Positions 51,901 to 58,641 of a DNA stretch of 64,000 bases are shown one piece after another. Under the pieces are notes generated by a model. That model saw only the letters and a program-made list of their open reading frames with translations. It was not told the DNA's origin and did no database searches. Each line of letters starts with the position of its first letter. Position 1 is the first letter of the stretch. Origin of the DNA: Hyphomicrobium_B sp001006785 (GTDB lineage: Bacteria > Pseudomonadota > Alphaproteobacteria > Rhizobiales > Hyphomicrobiaceae); NCBI RefSeq assembly GCF_001006785.1, contig NZ_CDHO01000002.1, positions 1,057,003 through 1,121,002 of the forward strand, written 5' to 3'. The translations under genes and the position numbers were made by a program.

Positions 51901-52872
51901 GTTTCGCCCCGCGACAGACCAGTTCAGCGGCGATGTCTTTTTATGCCGCGTCTCGACGCCGGGCTCGACCGTGCAGCTTCCAGCGCGCAAATCGGTCCCG
52001 AACCAGCTGACGATCAGCGACACGGACTTTGCGTTGGGCAACGATGCTTCGAGCTGATCGACCGCAACCTGCCAGTCGGTCGGACCAATCAACTGGTGGA
52101 CGTTTTCCGATTGCGAGATGCCGTCGTCGAACGTCTGGTGCACCGGCTCCGTGGCGTAGACGAACTCGCCGGAGCCCGGAATCATCACGACTCCGCGAAC
52201 TTCCTTCTCCGCGCTCGAAATGCTGCGGAACACTTCGAACGAAAGCTGCGGCACGCGATTGCCGAATTCCGCAAGTGGCAAACGCTCAAAGACAATGTAG
52301 GCGACACCGCGATACGCTGGCGCGTTCGCAGTTCCGTCACGCGCAGCGATGAGACTGTCCGGCTCTTGCGTCTCTGTGCCGGTGTGCAAACGAAATGATG
52401 TGCGTGACAGATCGAGTTCCTGCTCGTCGGCCCAGATGCGCCCGATGCGCGTCACGACGCCCTCACCGAGCGCCACCGCGAAATTCGCATAATAGCGATA
52501 TTGCGTCAGGGTTGCCCCGCCGCCCGTGCCGCCTTTGCCGCTGCCCGCCGACTCTGTCGTCTTGACGATCTCCTCTTCGAGATCGCTCGCCCAGATGATC
52601 TGGCCGCCGACACGCGCGCGTCCATAAATGCGCGGCAGCGGCGAACCCTCTGTCGACGCCGTAACGCGAAGATCGCTGAGGCGCGGGCCTTCGACGGCGC
52701 GGCCCTGTCCGGAAGCTCCGAACAAGGCTGCATCGACATAAGCTCCCGCGAACGCGCCGACCTGCGATCCAATCGTCGCGCCGGACAGCGCCACGCCGAG
52801 GAAGCCCACGCCAGCGGGAAGCACGCTGCTGCCGACCGCAGCTCCGACAGCGGCCAGGGCAAGCGTCGCCAT
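48925..52872 (-). CDS. GTA gp15-type baseplate/host-specificity protein
   Basis: A 1315-residue tail-tip protein, the usual size for the GTA megatron protein. The N-terminus has glycine-rich hydrophobic helices (ALAAVGAAVGSSVLPAGVGF), then LPRIYGRARVGGQIIWASDL. The central part is the GTA TIM-barrel-like domain (WYYASAADRDAQVRTPITDG near FDWYY, WFMEVGCPAVDKG, VYCWDARPYPAFPY). The C-terminal third contains tail-fold segments (LEPGDVVSLDIAGRNRLLRL) and ends with receptor-type beta structure. It should form the tip that contacts the recipient cell. It follows gp14 after 3 bp. Confidence 0.93.
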   Translation of the reverse strand: MATLALAAVGAAVGSSVLPAGVGFLGVALSGATIGSQVGAFAGAYVDAALFGASGQGRAVEGPRLSDLRVTASTEGSPLPRIYGRARVGGQIIWASDLEEEIVKTTESAGSGKGGTGGGATLTQYRYYANFAVALGEGVVTRIGRIWADEQELDLSRTSFRLHTGTETQEPDSLIAARDGTANAPAYRGVAYIVFERLPLAEFGNRVPQLSFEVFRSISSAEKEVRGVVMIPGSGEFVYATEPVHQTFDDGISQSENVHQLIGPTDWQVAVDQLEASLPNAKSVSLIVSWFGTDLRAGSCTVEPGVETRHKKTSPLNWSVAGRNRNNAHLISSRGGNAAYGGTPSDQTVIAAIADLKARGLSVTLTPFILMDVAEGNTLANPYGGSSQPVYPWRGRITCHPAPGVSGTPDKTATAASQIASFVGTASRSDFSVSESTVHYSGPDEWSYRRMVLHQAYLAKAAGGVDAFVIGTELRGLTHVRSSANAYPFVSALIALAADVKAILGEATKVLYAADWSEYFGHQPGDGTGDVYFHLDPLWASTNIDAIGVDVYWPLADWRDGRDHLDAIAGATSIYDGAYLRSNVAGGEGFDWYYASAADRDAQVRTPITDGAGRPWVFRYKDIRSWWSNAHYNRPGGVESATATAWVPQSKPFWFMEVGCPAVDKGANQPNVFVDPKSSESTLPYYSRGIRDDFMQTRFLEALRDAFDWTKNGYIPDLNPVSELTGARMVDLSRMHVYCWDARPYPAFPYATTYWGDGGNWMLGHWLNGRLGSASLSDLVAQIMKDNDFADFDASGLTGTVPGYVLDDTMSVRDALQPLSLAYFFDSIESGGKIVFRHRGRASPEMTLTADGLVEERAGDPLYEVTRAQETDLPASAKVRYISSADVYQQAVAEARRLTGASGRVAEADMPIVLDDGLAGSLVESWLYETWAARERASFSLPPSTLALEPGDVVSLDIAGRNRLLRLTDVTERGVREIAALSIDPDVYDQIDVPSRTATEPAPVQVGAPAVMLMDLPSWTMSADAQSGFVAAMQKPWPGSVALYVSPQTTAYQLRALASAPATLGATLDPLFSGPEGLIDNRARVRVRLPYGTLASADLLATLAGANLAAVRNEAGDWEIIQFLDATLVDAQTYELSRLLRGQFGTEGAMSDVLAVGAPFVLLDGAVSRVPLQDSDFKLALNWRYGPGNRDIGDASYATSSFAYQGLGRRPLSPAHIKGVRGSGDLNISWIRRTRTGGDNWELPEVPLGEDGETYEVDILDGETVKRTISVAVANAVYTSAEQIADFGSLQPAVSVRVYQTNMLFGRGAPRAAVV

Positions 52873-52875
52873 ATC

Positions 52876-53325
52876 TCAACATCCTTCGTTCAAATCTGGA
52901 AACCGGAACGCGCCGGCCACGCGCCGTCGCCACCAGTGCGAGAACGACACCTCGCAGACCGGCGCGCCTTCCATCGCGTGGATCATCGTCAAAGCGCTGG
53001 CGACGATCGCCGCATGCTTCGCAACGACGCCTGCACGCAGCCGAAACACGACGACATCGCCCGGCGCGAGTTCCGACGGTTCAATTCTTTCGAGATGCCG
53101 CGACGCGGCGGCAAGCATCGTTTCCTCGCCGCCCGCTTCCGCCCAATCGCGACTGTAGGCGGGCGGCATTTCCGCATCCGACCCATAGACATCGCGCCAG
53201 ACACCGCGCACGAGGCCGAGGCAATCCGTTCCGACACCACGAACGCTCGCCTGATGATGATAAGGGGTGCCGATCCACAGGCGCGCCGCTTCGACGATGC
53301 CTGCGCGCGTCGCTCTTGGTTGCAT
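52876..53325 (-). CDS. GTA gp14-type NlpC/P60 peptidase
   Basis: A 149-residue NlpC/P60 cell-wall peptidase: the catalytic Cys in VGTDCLGLVRGVW (about 35) and His in VAKHAAIVASAL (about 104). WIGTPYHHQASVRG is the usual N-terminal segment. Tail-tip peptidases of this type help the particle cross the recipient's peptidoglycan. It starts 4 bp after gp13 ends. Confidence 0.93.
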   Translation of the reverse strand: MQPRATRAGIVEAARLWIGTPYHHQASVRGVGTDCLGLVRGVWRDVYGSDAEMPPAYSRDWAEAGGEETMLAAASRHLERIEPSELAPGDVVVFRLRAGVVAKHAAIVASALTMIHAMEGAPVCEVSFSHWWRRRVAGAFRFPDLNEGC

Positions 53326-53328
53326 CGA

Positions 53329-54189
53329 TCAGCTCCGGCGTCCGACCTGCGTCAGGAATTTGTTGCCCGGCATCGACGGAAAGCCACGAAAATTGATCAC
53401 GTTCGCAAAGCGCGCTTTGCACGTCTCGACGCGCTTATCGCATCCGGCGGTGACGCTAAAGTGATCGCTCACAGCCGGGATGCCCTCGGCGTCCGTCCAC
53501 AATTCGATGGCGTCGGCGCCTGCGAGCTTCGCATGCGATTTGACTTCGAACTTCAATCCGTCCGACGCGCCCGATGTAAACGTCAAAAGCCCGCGCGCGA
53601 AAAAGCCGCTTGCGAAACTCCCGAGCCCAGACACTGTGAAGCGCCGTGCTGATGTCGCCGAAACAACAGTTCCCGTTCCGCGATAGACGGGCGACGAGAG
53701 ATCGACCTTGCAGCGTGCGTCCCCGAGATCGGCGTCGCACGTCAGCTGCAAAAGCCGGCCCTTCGGCTGCTGTAGGTAATGAGCAAGACCGCGCAGCTCC
53801 GCCGCAAAGCTCGTCCCGCTGCGACGGACTTCGCCGATGCTGCCCGACCGCATCAGCACGCGCTGACTCGTGTCGCTCCAGTTGACGCGATGGATTTCGA
53901 CGCGCGCATCGTCATAGCGCCCCGCCGCGAGATCGGCGTCCGTCAACGTCGCCGACGACAGCGCACCGGAGACTTCCAGGTTGTCGACGGCGAGGCCAAG
54001 GCCATCCTTGATGTCGCTTGCGGTGAAGCCGCTCGCTGCCTCATAGGTCGTGCCGTCGAACGTCAACGTCTTGTCGTGATCGGTGAACCCCATCACGACG
54101 CCGTCGCGGCGCGCGATGCGCCAGCACCAGCAGAGCGTAGTCGCTCCCGACGCGAGGTGCGCAGTGAACTCCGGAGAAAGCGCTTTCAT
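53329..54189 (-). CDS. GTA gp13-type DUF2163 tail hub protein
   Basis: The ATG at 54189 (MKALSPEFTAHLASGATTLC) overlaps the gp12 stop by 4 bp (ATGA); the much longer frame to 54576 is a shadow of gp12. The 286-residue protein matches DUF2163/phage BR0599-type: LCWCWRIARRDGVVMGFTDH, DNLEVSGALSSATLTDADLA, YLQQPKGRLLQLTCDADLGD and CKARFANVINFRGFPSMPG. In Rhodobacter GTA this protein is the iron-sulfur-containing hub; several cysteines (TCDADLGDARC, TAGCDKRVETC) are kept here. Confidence 0.93.
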   Translation of the reverse strand: MKALSPEFTAHLASGATTLCWCWRIARRDGVVMGFTDHDKTLTFDGTTYEAASGFTASDIKDGLGLAVDNLEVSGALSSATLTDADLAAGRYDDARVEIHRVNWSDTSQRVLMRSGSIGEVRRSGTSFAAELRGLAHYLQQPKGRLLQLTCDADLGDARCKVDLSSPVYRGTGTVVSATSARRFTVSGLGSFASGFFARGLLTFTSGASDGLKFEVKSHAKLAGADAIELWTDAEGIPAVSDHFSVTAGCDKRVETCKARFANVINFRGFPSMPGNKFLTQVGRRS

Positions 54190-54824
54190 AGACGCACCTC
54201 CACGATCGGAATGTTCGGAATGGCGCCCGACGTGAACCCGGAGAGATTGATTTCCAGCTTGTCGGTATCGAAACGCACAGGCACATCGAATTCGAATCCC
54301 GCCGTCACGCTTTGTCCCGCACCCGGGATGTGTCCTGCGAGAAACGTCACGACGCCGGTGGATGGATCGACTGCGAAATCGGTCCCGCTCACACGCTCGA
54401 CACCAGCGACGGCGATGCGCACCATATTCGCAACCGGCTTTTTGATATCGCGTGCCCAGGGCGCAAACGCAGTTCCATACGTTTTGCACAGCTGAAACGC
54501 AGTCTTCGTTCCGTCGCCGTCGCCGAGCCCCTGATCGAGCGCCGACACACTCCCATTCGGCGCGCACGATTTCCAATCCATCGGATCGCGCCAGCGAAAC
54601 GCGTGCAGCCGGCCGCGCCGCTCCTCGAAGAACGCGATGATCTGATGCAGATCGTCGAGCGACTTGACGCCGTAGCCCGCATTATAGCTGCGACGGCTGT
54701 CGGCCCATCGGCTATTGCGCTCTTCATATCCGGAGCCTAGCACGACGACATCCGTGCGCCGTTCCGGCCCGCCCTGCGCATTGCGCGAGATCGCCGTCGG
54801 AAATCTGACGTCATGAAACGACAT
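54186..54824 (-). CDS. GTA gp12-type distal tail protein (DUF2460)
   Basis: A 212-residue DUF2460 protein: FHDVRFPTAISRNAQGGPER at the N-terminus, YNAGYGVKSLDDLHQIIAFF, then GRLHAFRWRDPMDWKS. The C-terminal half is beta-rich (GHIPGAGQSVTAGFEFDVPV). It forms the distal tail ring in GTA particles. Coupled to gp13 by a 4-bp overlap. Confidence 0.93.
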   Translation of the reverse strand: MSFHDVRFPTAISRNAQGGPERRTDVVVLGSGYEERNSRWADSRRSYNAGYGVKSLDDLHQIIAFFEERRGRLHAFRWRDPMDWKSCAPNGSVSALDQGLGDGDGTKTAFQLCKTYGTAFAPWARDIKKPVANMVRIAVAGVERVSGTDFAVDPSTGVVTFLAGHIPGAGQSVTAGFEFDVPVRFDTDKLEINLSGFTSGAIPNIPIVEVRL

Positions 54825-54836
54825 GAGATCACTTCT

Positions 54837-55430
54837 CTAGAGGTTGCGCTGACCATTCGCGGCGGCGCGTGCAATCATCGCCGCAATCTGCGTCTGCGAG
54901 CGGTTGAAGCTCGCCGCGTCCGGCGTTGAAATATTGATCGTGATGTTCTGACCGCCGCCGCCCGATGAGGCGATGCCAAGACGTCCATCCGGGCCGCGCG
55001 TCAGCGGCATGATCGCTTCCGGACCTTTTTCTCCGGCGAGACCCGAGGCGCCACCTGCAAGCGGAAATGTGATTGGGCTCGCGATGACGCCGCCGCTCGC
55101 AAACGGAACCGGCGTGCCATTCTGAATGACGCCGCCTTTCGCAAACGGCATCGCACCGCTGACCACGCCCTGAAACATCGAGGCAAGCCCTGTCGTCAGC
55201 GGCTGTAACGCCGCCTTCAATGCGAGATTGGAAATGTTCAGCGCCAGCGACTTGAAGACATCGCCGACGTTCTTGCCTTTGATGGCAATATCGCCAAACG
55301 CCGACGCAAGCCGGCTTGAGAATTGCTGTCCAAGGCGGCTCGTCGTCGCCAGGCTCGTCTCAAGCTCGCTCGTATCGGCGATAATTTTGACGTTCCACGT
55401 CTCGAGCTGTTGCTCGTCGGTCAACGGCAT
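54837..55430 (-). CDS. GTA gp11-type short tape-measure protein
   Basis: A 197-residue protein. The N-terminal helical part (LATTSRLGQQFSSRLASAFG, LALNISNLALKAALQPLTTG) is followed by a Gly/Pro-rich segment (FAKGGVIQNGTPVPFASGGV, LAGEKGPEAIMPLTRGPDGR), typical of the C-terminal end of lambda-like tape measures. The short length fits the short GTA tail. It lies 4 bp after the small chaperone gene. Confidence 0.9.
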   Translation of the reverse strand: MPLTDEQQLETWNVKIIADTSELETSLATTSRLGQQFSSRLASAFGDIAIKGKNVGDVFKSLALNISNLALKAALQPLTTGLASMFQGVVSGAMPFAKGGVIQNGTPVPFASGGVIASPITFPLAGGASGLAGEKGPEAIMPLTRGPDGRLGIASSGGGGQNITINISTPDAASFNRSQTQIAAMIARAAANGQRNL

Positions 55431-55434
55431 CGTT

Positions 55435-55608
55435 TCATGCCTCCCTGTCTGGGTATTGCCGCATCAAGGCATCGAGCTGCACGCGCGTCGGCGCTGCACC
55501 TTCGCTCGAAACTCCGAATTTGCCGCGCAGGATGGCCTGCAGTTCGCGTGGCGTCAGGGACCAGAAGACGGCAGGTGCAAGTCCGAGCATACCCAGTCCC
55601 GTTTCCAT
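55435..55608 (-). CDS. GTA gp10.1-type tail assembly chaperone
   Basis: A 57-residue protein (METGLGMLGLAPAVFWSLTP, then RELQAILRGKFG) of the small phage tail assembly chaperone family found between GTA gp10 and gp11. Its ATG overlaps the gp10 stop by one base (TGATG), so it is translationally coupled. The longer frame to 55824 is a shadow. Confidence 0.85.
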   Translation of the reverse strand: METGLGMLGLAPAVFWSLTPRELQAILRGKFGVSSEGAAPTRVQLDALMRQYPDREA

Positions 55609-55988
55609 CACGAGGTCCCAACGAAAGGGTCGCGCGCTTCCCCGCTCGCCTCCGCTGCTTTGCTTTGCACCTCGGCGTCTCCGCCGCCGAACGTCGCTGT
55701 CAGCAGACGCGCGACGATGTCGACGTAACCTGCCGCGCCGCCCTCGCACTTCATCGCCGCGACATCGGCATCGCTCGCGCTGTGTCCCGCGCCTCTGAGC
55801 CCCGCCGCGATGACACGCACACAATCGCGCGCCGAGAGACGACCCGTCTCAAAGCGCGCCGCGAGCGCGAGCATATCGCTCTGACCGAACGCGTCTTCGA
55901 GTTCCGCAAGCGCACCGAGCGTCAGCACGAGCTTGACGGCCGCACCATCCAGTCGCGCCTCGATCTCACCGCGATGTCTATTGGCCAT
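55608..55988 (-). CDS. GTA gp10-type protein
   Basis: A 126-residue GTA gp10 family protein (NRHRGEIEARLDGAAVKLVL, LGALAELEDAFGQSDMLALA, ARDCVRVIAAGLRGAGH). It works with gp10.1 as a tail chaperone, by position equivalent to lambda gpG. It is preceded by a 160-bp gap filled by a long palindromic repeat after gp9. Confidence 0.9.
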   Translation of the reverse strand: MANRHRGEIEARLDGAAVKLVLTLGALAELEDAFGQSDMLALAARFETGRLSARDCVRVIAAGLRGAGHSASDADVAAMKCEGGAAGYVDIVARLLTATFGGGDAEVQSKAAEASGEARDPFVGTS

Positions 55989-56034
55989 GGTCGTTCTTCC
56001 ATTTCATTCGTCAGCTCGGCCGAGCGCCACCGAA

Positions 56035-56148
56035 AGCCGGGGATCCAGCGAAAAAATGCCGAAGGCTCGATACTGCATCTTCGACAAGTTTTGTGCTGGA
56101 TCCCCGAACGCACTAGCAAGCTCGTTGCATTCGAGGATGACGAGGACG
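56035..56148. repeat. Long palindromic repeat, copy 1 (gp9-gp10 gap)
   Basis: A 12-bp perfect inverted repeat CGGGGATCCAGC (56038-56049) and GCTGGATCCCCG (56095-56106) encloses CGAAGGCTCG and TCTTCGACAAG sequences and continues as TTCGAGGATGACGAGG. The unit reaches the gp9 stop codon. Copies 2 (56708-56782, reversed) and 3 (58499-58634) share it. Confidence 0.85.
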
Positions 56149-56562
56149 CTACGCCGCCGCGAACGTCAGCGCGCCCGCGCTTTCGAGCGAAATGTCGAAC
56201 GTCACTTCAGCATCGTGACGCCCGCTGAATTCCAGCGCCGTGATCTGAAACGCACCCTGGATCGTTCCGAAATCCGGAATGATGATCTGCCAGTCGCGGA
56301 TCGTACCGTTGAATGCGTAATCGCGGATCGTCGCATCGGACGCGCCGTCCTTGAACACACCCGAGCCGGTAATCCGCGCCGACTTCACGCCCGCGCCGGT
56401 CAGAAGCTCACGCCACTGCCCCGCGCTTTCGGTGTTGGTGATTTCAACCGTCTCTGCGCTGATCGAAAGACTGCGCGCGCGAAGCCCGGCGACCGTCACG
56501 TAAACGCCTGCGCCGGTTGTATCGACCTTCAGAAGAAGGTCCTTGCCTTTTTGTGCTGCCAT
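56149..56562 (-). CDS. GTA gp9-type major tail protein
   Basis: The ATG at 56562 (MAAQKGKDLLLKVDTTGAGV) starts the conserved frame; the longer frame to 56796 is repeat sequence. The 137-residue protein is the phage major tail protein TP901-1/GTA gp9 type: VAGLRARSLSISAETVEITN, WRELLTGAGVKSARITGSGV, GAFQITALEFSGRHDAEVTF. It forms the tail tube rings. Confidence 0.93.
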   Translation of the reverse strand: MAAQKGKDLLLKVDTTGAGVYVTVAGLRARSLSISAETVEITNTESAGQWRELLTGAGVKSARITGSGVFKDGASDATIRDYAFNGTIRDWQIIIPDFGTIQGAFQITALEFSGRHDAEVTFDISLESAGALTFAAA

Positions 56563-56583
56563 GTTGGGGGACTCTTTTGTTTT

Positions 56584-56690
56584 GTGTCCGGCGACTCCGC
56601 TCCGCGAGCCGCACACCGGACACGGGCTTTGGTGATACTGAGGTGCCAAGCCGAGACTCGCGCTCCGCGAGCCGCTCGCCGGGTACGGGC
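56584..56690. repeat. Two tandem short palindromic elements (gp8-gp9 gap)
   Basis: Element one has outer stem GTGTCCGG/CCGGACAC (56584-56591 and 56616-56623) around ACTCCGCTCCGCGAGCCG. Element two, at about 56651-56690, has inner stem CTCGCG/CGCGAG and the same layout. Both end in CGGGCTT(T)GGTGAT, so this unit of about 50 bp is duplicated. Confidence 0.85.
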
Positions 56691-56707
56691 TTGGTGATCG
56701 AATTTCC

Positions 56708-56782
56708 GTCATCCTCGAACGCAACGAGCTTGCGAGTGCGTTCGGGGATCCAGCGCAAGACTTGTCGAAGACGCAATATTTC
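56708..56782. repeat. Long palindromic repeat, copy 2 (reversed)
   Basis: This copy is the reverse complement of part of copy 1: CGTCATCCTCGAACGCAACG, GTTCGGGGATCCAGCGCAAG, CTTGTCGAAGACGCAATATT. It ends exactly at the gp8 stop codon, so the repeat fills the space behind that gene. Confidence 0.85.
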
Positions 56783-57196
56783 TTACGCCGCCTCAACTTC
56801 CGTCACGGCGCGAAAGCGTGCGATGCCGTGAAATGTTTCGCCGTCGCTGTCGCGGCGAGCTTCCGAAAACTCATGTCGCAAATTGATCAGCCGATGCCCC
56901 GAAAGCGACAGGTCCTGATCGTGCAATGCCGCCCGCGCAGCCGCGATCACTTGTTCTGCTTCGCGCCTGCCACGCGCCCGCGACCAGACATGCAACGTCA
57001 CCAGATGTTCGTAACCTTCATCGCTTCCCGTGGACCAATCGCGCTCGGACGATTGCCCAAACGTCACGAATGGAAACTCCGTGCGCGCCGGCGCGTCATC
57101 GTAAACGCGCGGACCGCCGAGCGCCGCTAGCGTCGGCGCGTCACTCGTGAGCTTCTCGAAGATCGCCTTCTGAAGCGCAAAGCCTGCACTCGACAT
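56783..57196 (-). CDS. GTA gp8-type DUF3168 tail completion protein
   Basis: The ATG at 57196 has GAGG 6 bp upstream; the adjacent ATG at 57199 is possible. The 137-residue protein matches DUF3168: GFALQKAIFEKLTSDAPTLA, GGPRVYDDAPARTEFPFVTF, HLVTLHVWSRARGRREAEQV, HDQDLSLSGHRLINLRHEFS. It is thought to terminate or join the tail at the head. It begins within the stop codon of a newly noted 56-codon ORF. Confidence 0.9.
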   Translation of the reverse strand: MSSAGFALQKAIFEKLTSDAPTLAALGGPRVYDDAPARTEFPFVTFGQSSERDWSTGSDEGYEHLVTLHVWSRARGRREAEQVIAAARAALHDQDLSLSGHRLINLRHEFSEARRDSDGETFHGIARFRAVTEVEAA

Positions 57197-57366
57197 CATT
57201 TGCCTCGCGTGTGTTGATGCTGATCGTCGTTTTGACTGCCGGAGCTTGCGCGCCTTTCGCCTTGAGCTTGCGTCTCGCGCTTGGCGATCGGATCGCGCAC
57301 AAGCGCCAAGGCCCGCATGCGCGCCGCCGACGTCCCGATTCCACCGATACTGACGCTCATTTTCAT
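57196..57366 (-). CDS. Small 56-codon ORF between gp7 and gp8
   Basis: The frame starts MKMSVSIGGIGTSAARMRAL and ends QHQHTRGK, then TGA. Its ATG overlaps the gp7 stop by 4 bp (ATGA) and its TGA overlaps the gp8 start (ATGATG). This back-to-back coupling suggests a real gene and not chance. The product is basic and polar with no recognised domain. I know of no corresponding gene between gp7 and gp8 in the Rhodobacter GTA. It could encode a minor head-tail junction component or serve to couple gp8 translation. Confidence 0.6.
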   Translation of the reverse strand: MKMSVSIGGIGTSAARMRALALVRDPIAKRETQAQGERRASSGSQNDDQHQHTRGK

Positions 57367-57695
57367 AAGTCACGCTCCTCTACCGGACACTTCAACCACG
57401 CTCCCCGATCCTCGACATCGATCACACCGAGAATGTCGAAGATGCGAACACCGAGGCGGATGCGCATCTCGGGCCGGACGTCGGCGCGATGGCGAATCCA
57501 GACGTCGTGCGTCGCCGTTCCCGCGACGCGATCGAGTGTGAAATTTTCGTCCGCGCTCCGCGACCAGATCGCGGCCCAGACTTCCGTGACGGACGTCCAT
57601 TCCGTCGTCGAGCCCCCGGCGCCATCGCTCGTCCGCTCCGGCCGTTCGATGACGATGCGATGCCGGAGATCACCGGCTCTGACTGGCGCTTTCAT
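57363..57695 (-). CDS. GTA gp7-type head-tail closure protein
   Basis: A 110-residue protein of the head closure family (SPP1 gp16-like): AGDLRHRIVIERPERTSDGA at the N-terminus, TSVTEVWAAIWSRSADENFT, MRIRLGVRIFDILGVIDVED. It closes the portal after DNA packaging. It overlaps gp6 by 4 bp upstream and the small ORF by 4 bp downstream. Confidence 0.9.
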   Translation of the reverse strand: MKAPVRAGDLRHRIVIERPERTSDGAGGSTTEWTSVTEVWAAIWSRSADENFTLDRVAGTATHDVWIRHRADVRPEMRIRLGVRIFDILGVIDVEDRGAWLKCPVEERDL

Positions 57696-58267
57696 AACCG
57701 GATCGTCCGAAACGGAGTGATGAGGTCGCTGACGGCATCCGGAATGCGCGCACCGTCCTGCCCGATCTCACGCGGATCGCGGTGCTCGTACCAGTGCGCG
57801 GTCAGCATCAGAATGGCGTGCTTCAGCGGCGCAGGAACGCTCGCCGCGCTATCGCCAAACCCCGCCGTCAAATCGATCTCGATGCCCTTCACGGCACCTC
57901 CCGGCAGCGGCGGCACGCTGTTGTTCCAGATGAGACGCGGCGGCCGCGATGCGAGATCGACGAGATAGCTCTGATCCGAAACGGTCGTCGCATTCCCGGA
58001 CGCGTCGATGACGCGAACGCCTCCGACGGAGCGCAACGGCGCCAGTGGCAGCTCGATCTCGCGCGACTTCGGCCAGCGATCGAGCGTGAATTTCCATGAC
58101 TGCGTGATGAGCGCCAGCGACAGCGCCGTCTCGATGTGCAGCCGCGACGTCAGAACGAGGCTGCCGATCAGGATGTCTTCGGCATCGGTATCGATGCGCA
58201 TGTGCGCCTTGGCGTCAGCAACCGTCACCGGTTCAACCGCCGGCGGGCTCGTCATCACGAGAGACAT
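57692..58267 (-). CDS. GTA gp6-type head-tail connector protein
   Basis: A 191-residue protein of the gp6-like connector family: EPVTVADAKAHMRIDTDAED, IETALSLALITQSWKFTLDR, GIEIDLTAGFGDSAASVPAP, LKHAILMLTAHWYEHRDP. AAGGA stands 7 bp before the ATG. It forms the ring beneath the portal and is translationally linked to gp7. Confidence 0.92.
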   Translation of the reverse strand: MSLVMTSPPAVEPVTVADAKAHMRIDTDAEDILIGSLVLTSRLHIETALSLALITQSWKFTLDRWPKSREIELPLAPLRSVGGVRVIDASGNATTVSDQSYLVDLASRPPRLIWNNSVPPLPGGAVKGIEIDLTAGFGDSAASVPAPLKHAILMLTAHWYEHRDPREIGQDGARIPDAVSDLITPFRTIRL

Positions 58268-58498
58268 TGCATTTCCTTGTTGATTGCGCCTGACGACTCC
58301 GCTGCGCGGAGCCAGCCGTCAGGCGGGCTTGTTGCACGAACAGAGCAACAGCAAACGCACTCGGCGGCCTCCCCGCGAAGGCGGGGATCGCGGAACGCGC
58401 GTCGCCGAGTGCAAACAAAAATGCGGGATCACCGTTTTGCGATGACCCCGCACACATTCCGCGCAGGCGGGAGGGAACCCGCGAGGAATTGGGATGGA
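58268..58498. repeat. Repeat-filled part of the gp5-gp6 gap
   Basis: The gap has no gene. It holds a short palindromic element with outer stem GCCTGACG/CGTCAGGC (58288-58295 and 58317-58324) and inner CTCCGC/GCGGAG. Next comes a nested hairpin GCACTCGGCG/CGCCGAGTGC (58357-58366 and 58403-58412) with inner CCCCGC/GCGGGG, then a hairpin TGCGGG...CCCGCA (58422-58452). Confidence 0.8.
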
Positions 58499-58634
58499 CG
58501 TCATCCTTGAACGGCTGAGCCTGCGAGGACGTTCGGGGATCCAGCATGAGAAGCGCCGAAGGCAGGATATTGCGTCTTCGACATGTCCTGCGCTGGATCT
58601 CCGGCCGTCGCATGCGCTCGGCCGAGGATGACGA
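58499..58634. repeat. Long palindromic repeat, copy 3
   Basis: The fullest copy: CGTCATCCTTGAACG and GTTCGGGGATCCAGC on the left, then GCGCTGGATCTCCGG and GAGGATGACGAG on the right, so the whole unit is an imperfect palindrome of about 135 bp. It ends 8 bp before the capsid stop codon. Confidence 0.85.
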
Positions 58635-58641
58635 GCGACGC

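Noticed and set aside
53329..54576. Longer gp13 frame beginning at 54576
   Set aside because: The extra N-terminus is Arg/Cys-rich shadow of gp12; the ATG at 54189 couples to the gp12 stop.
56149..56796. Longer gp9 frame beginning at 56796
   Set aside because: The first 78 codons are palindromic repeat sequence; the conserved protein begins at 56562.
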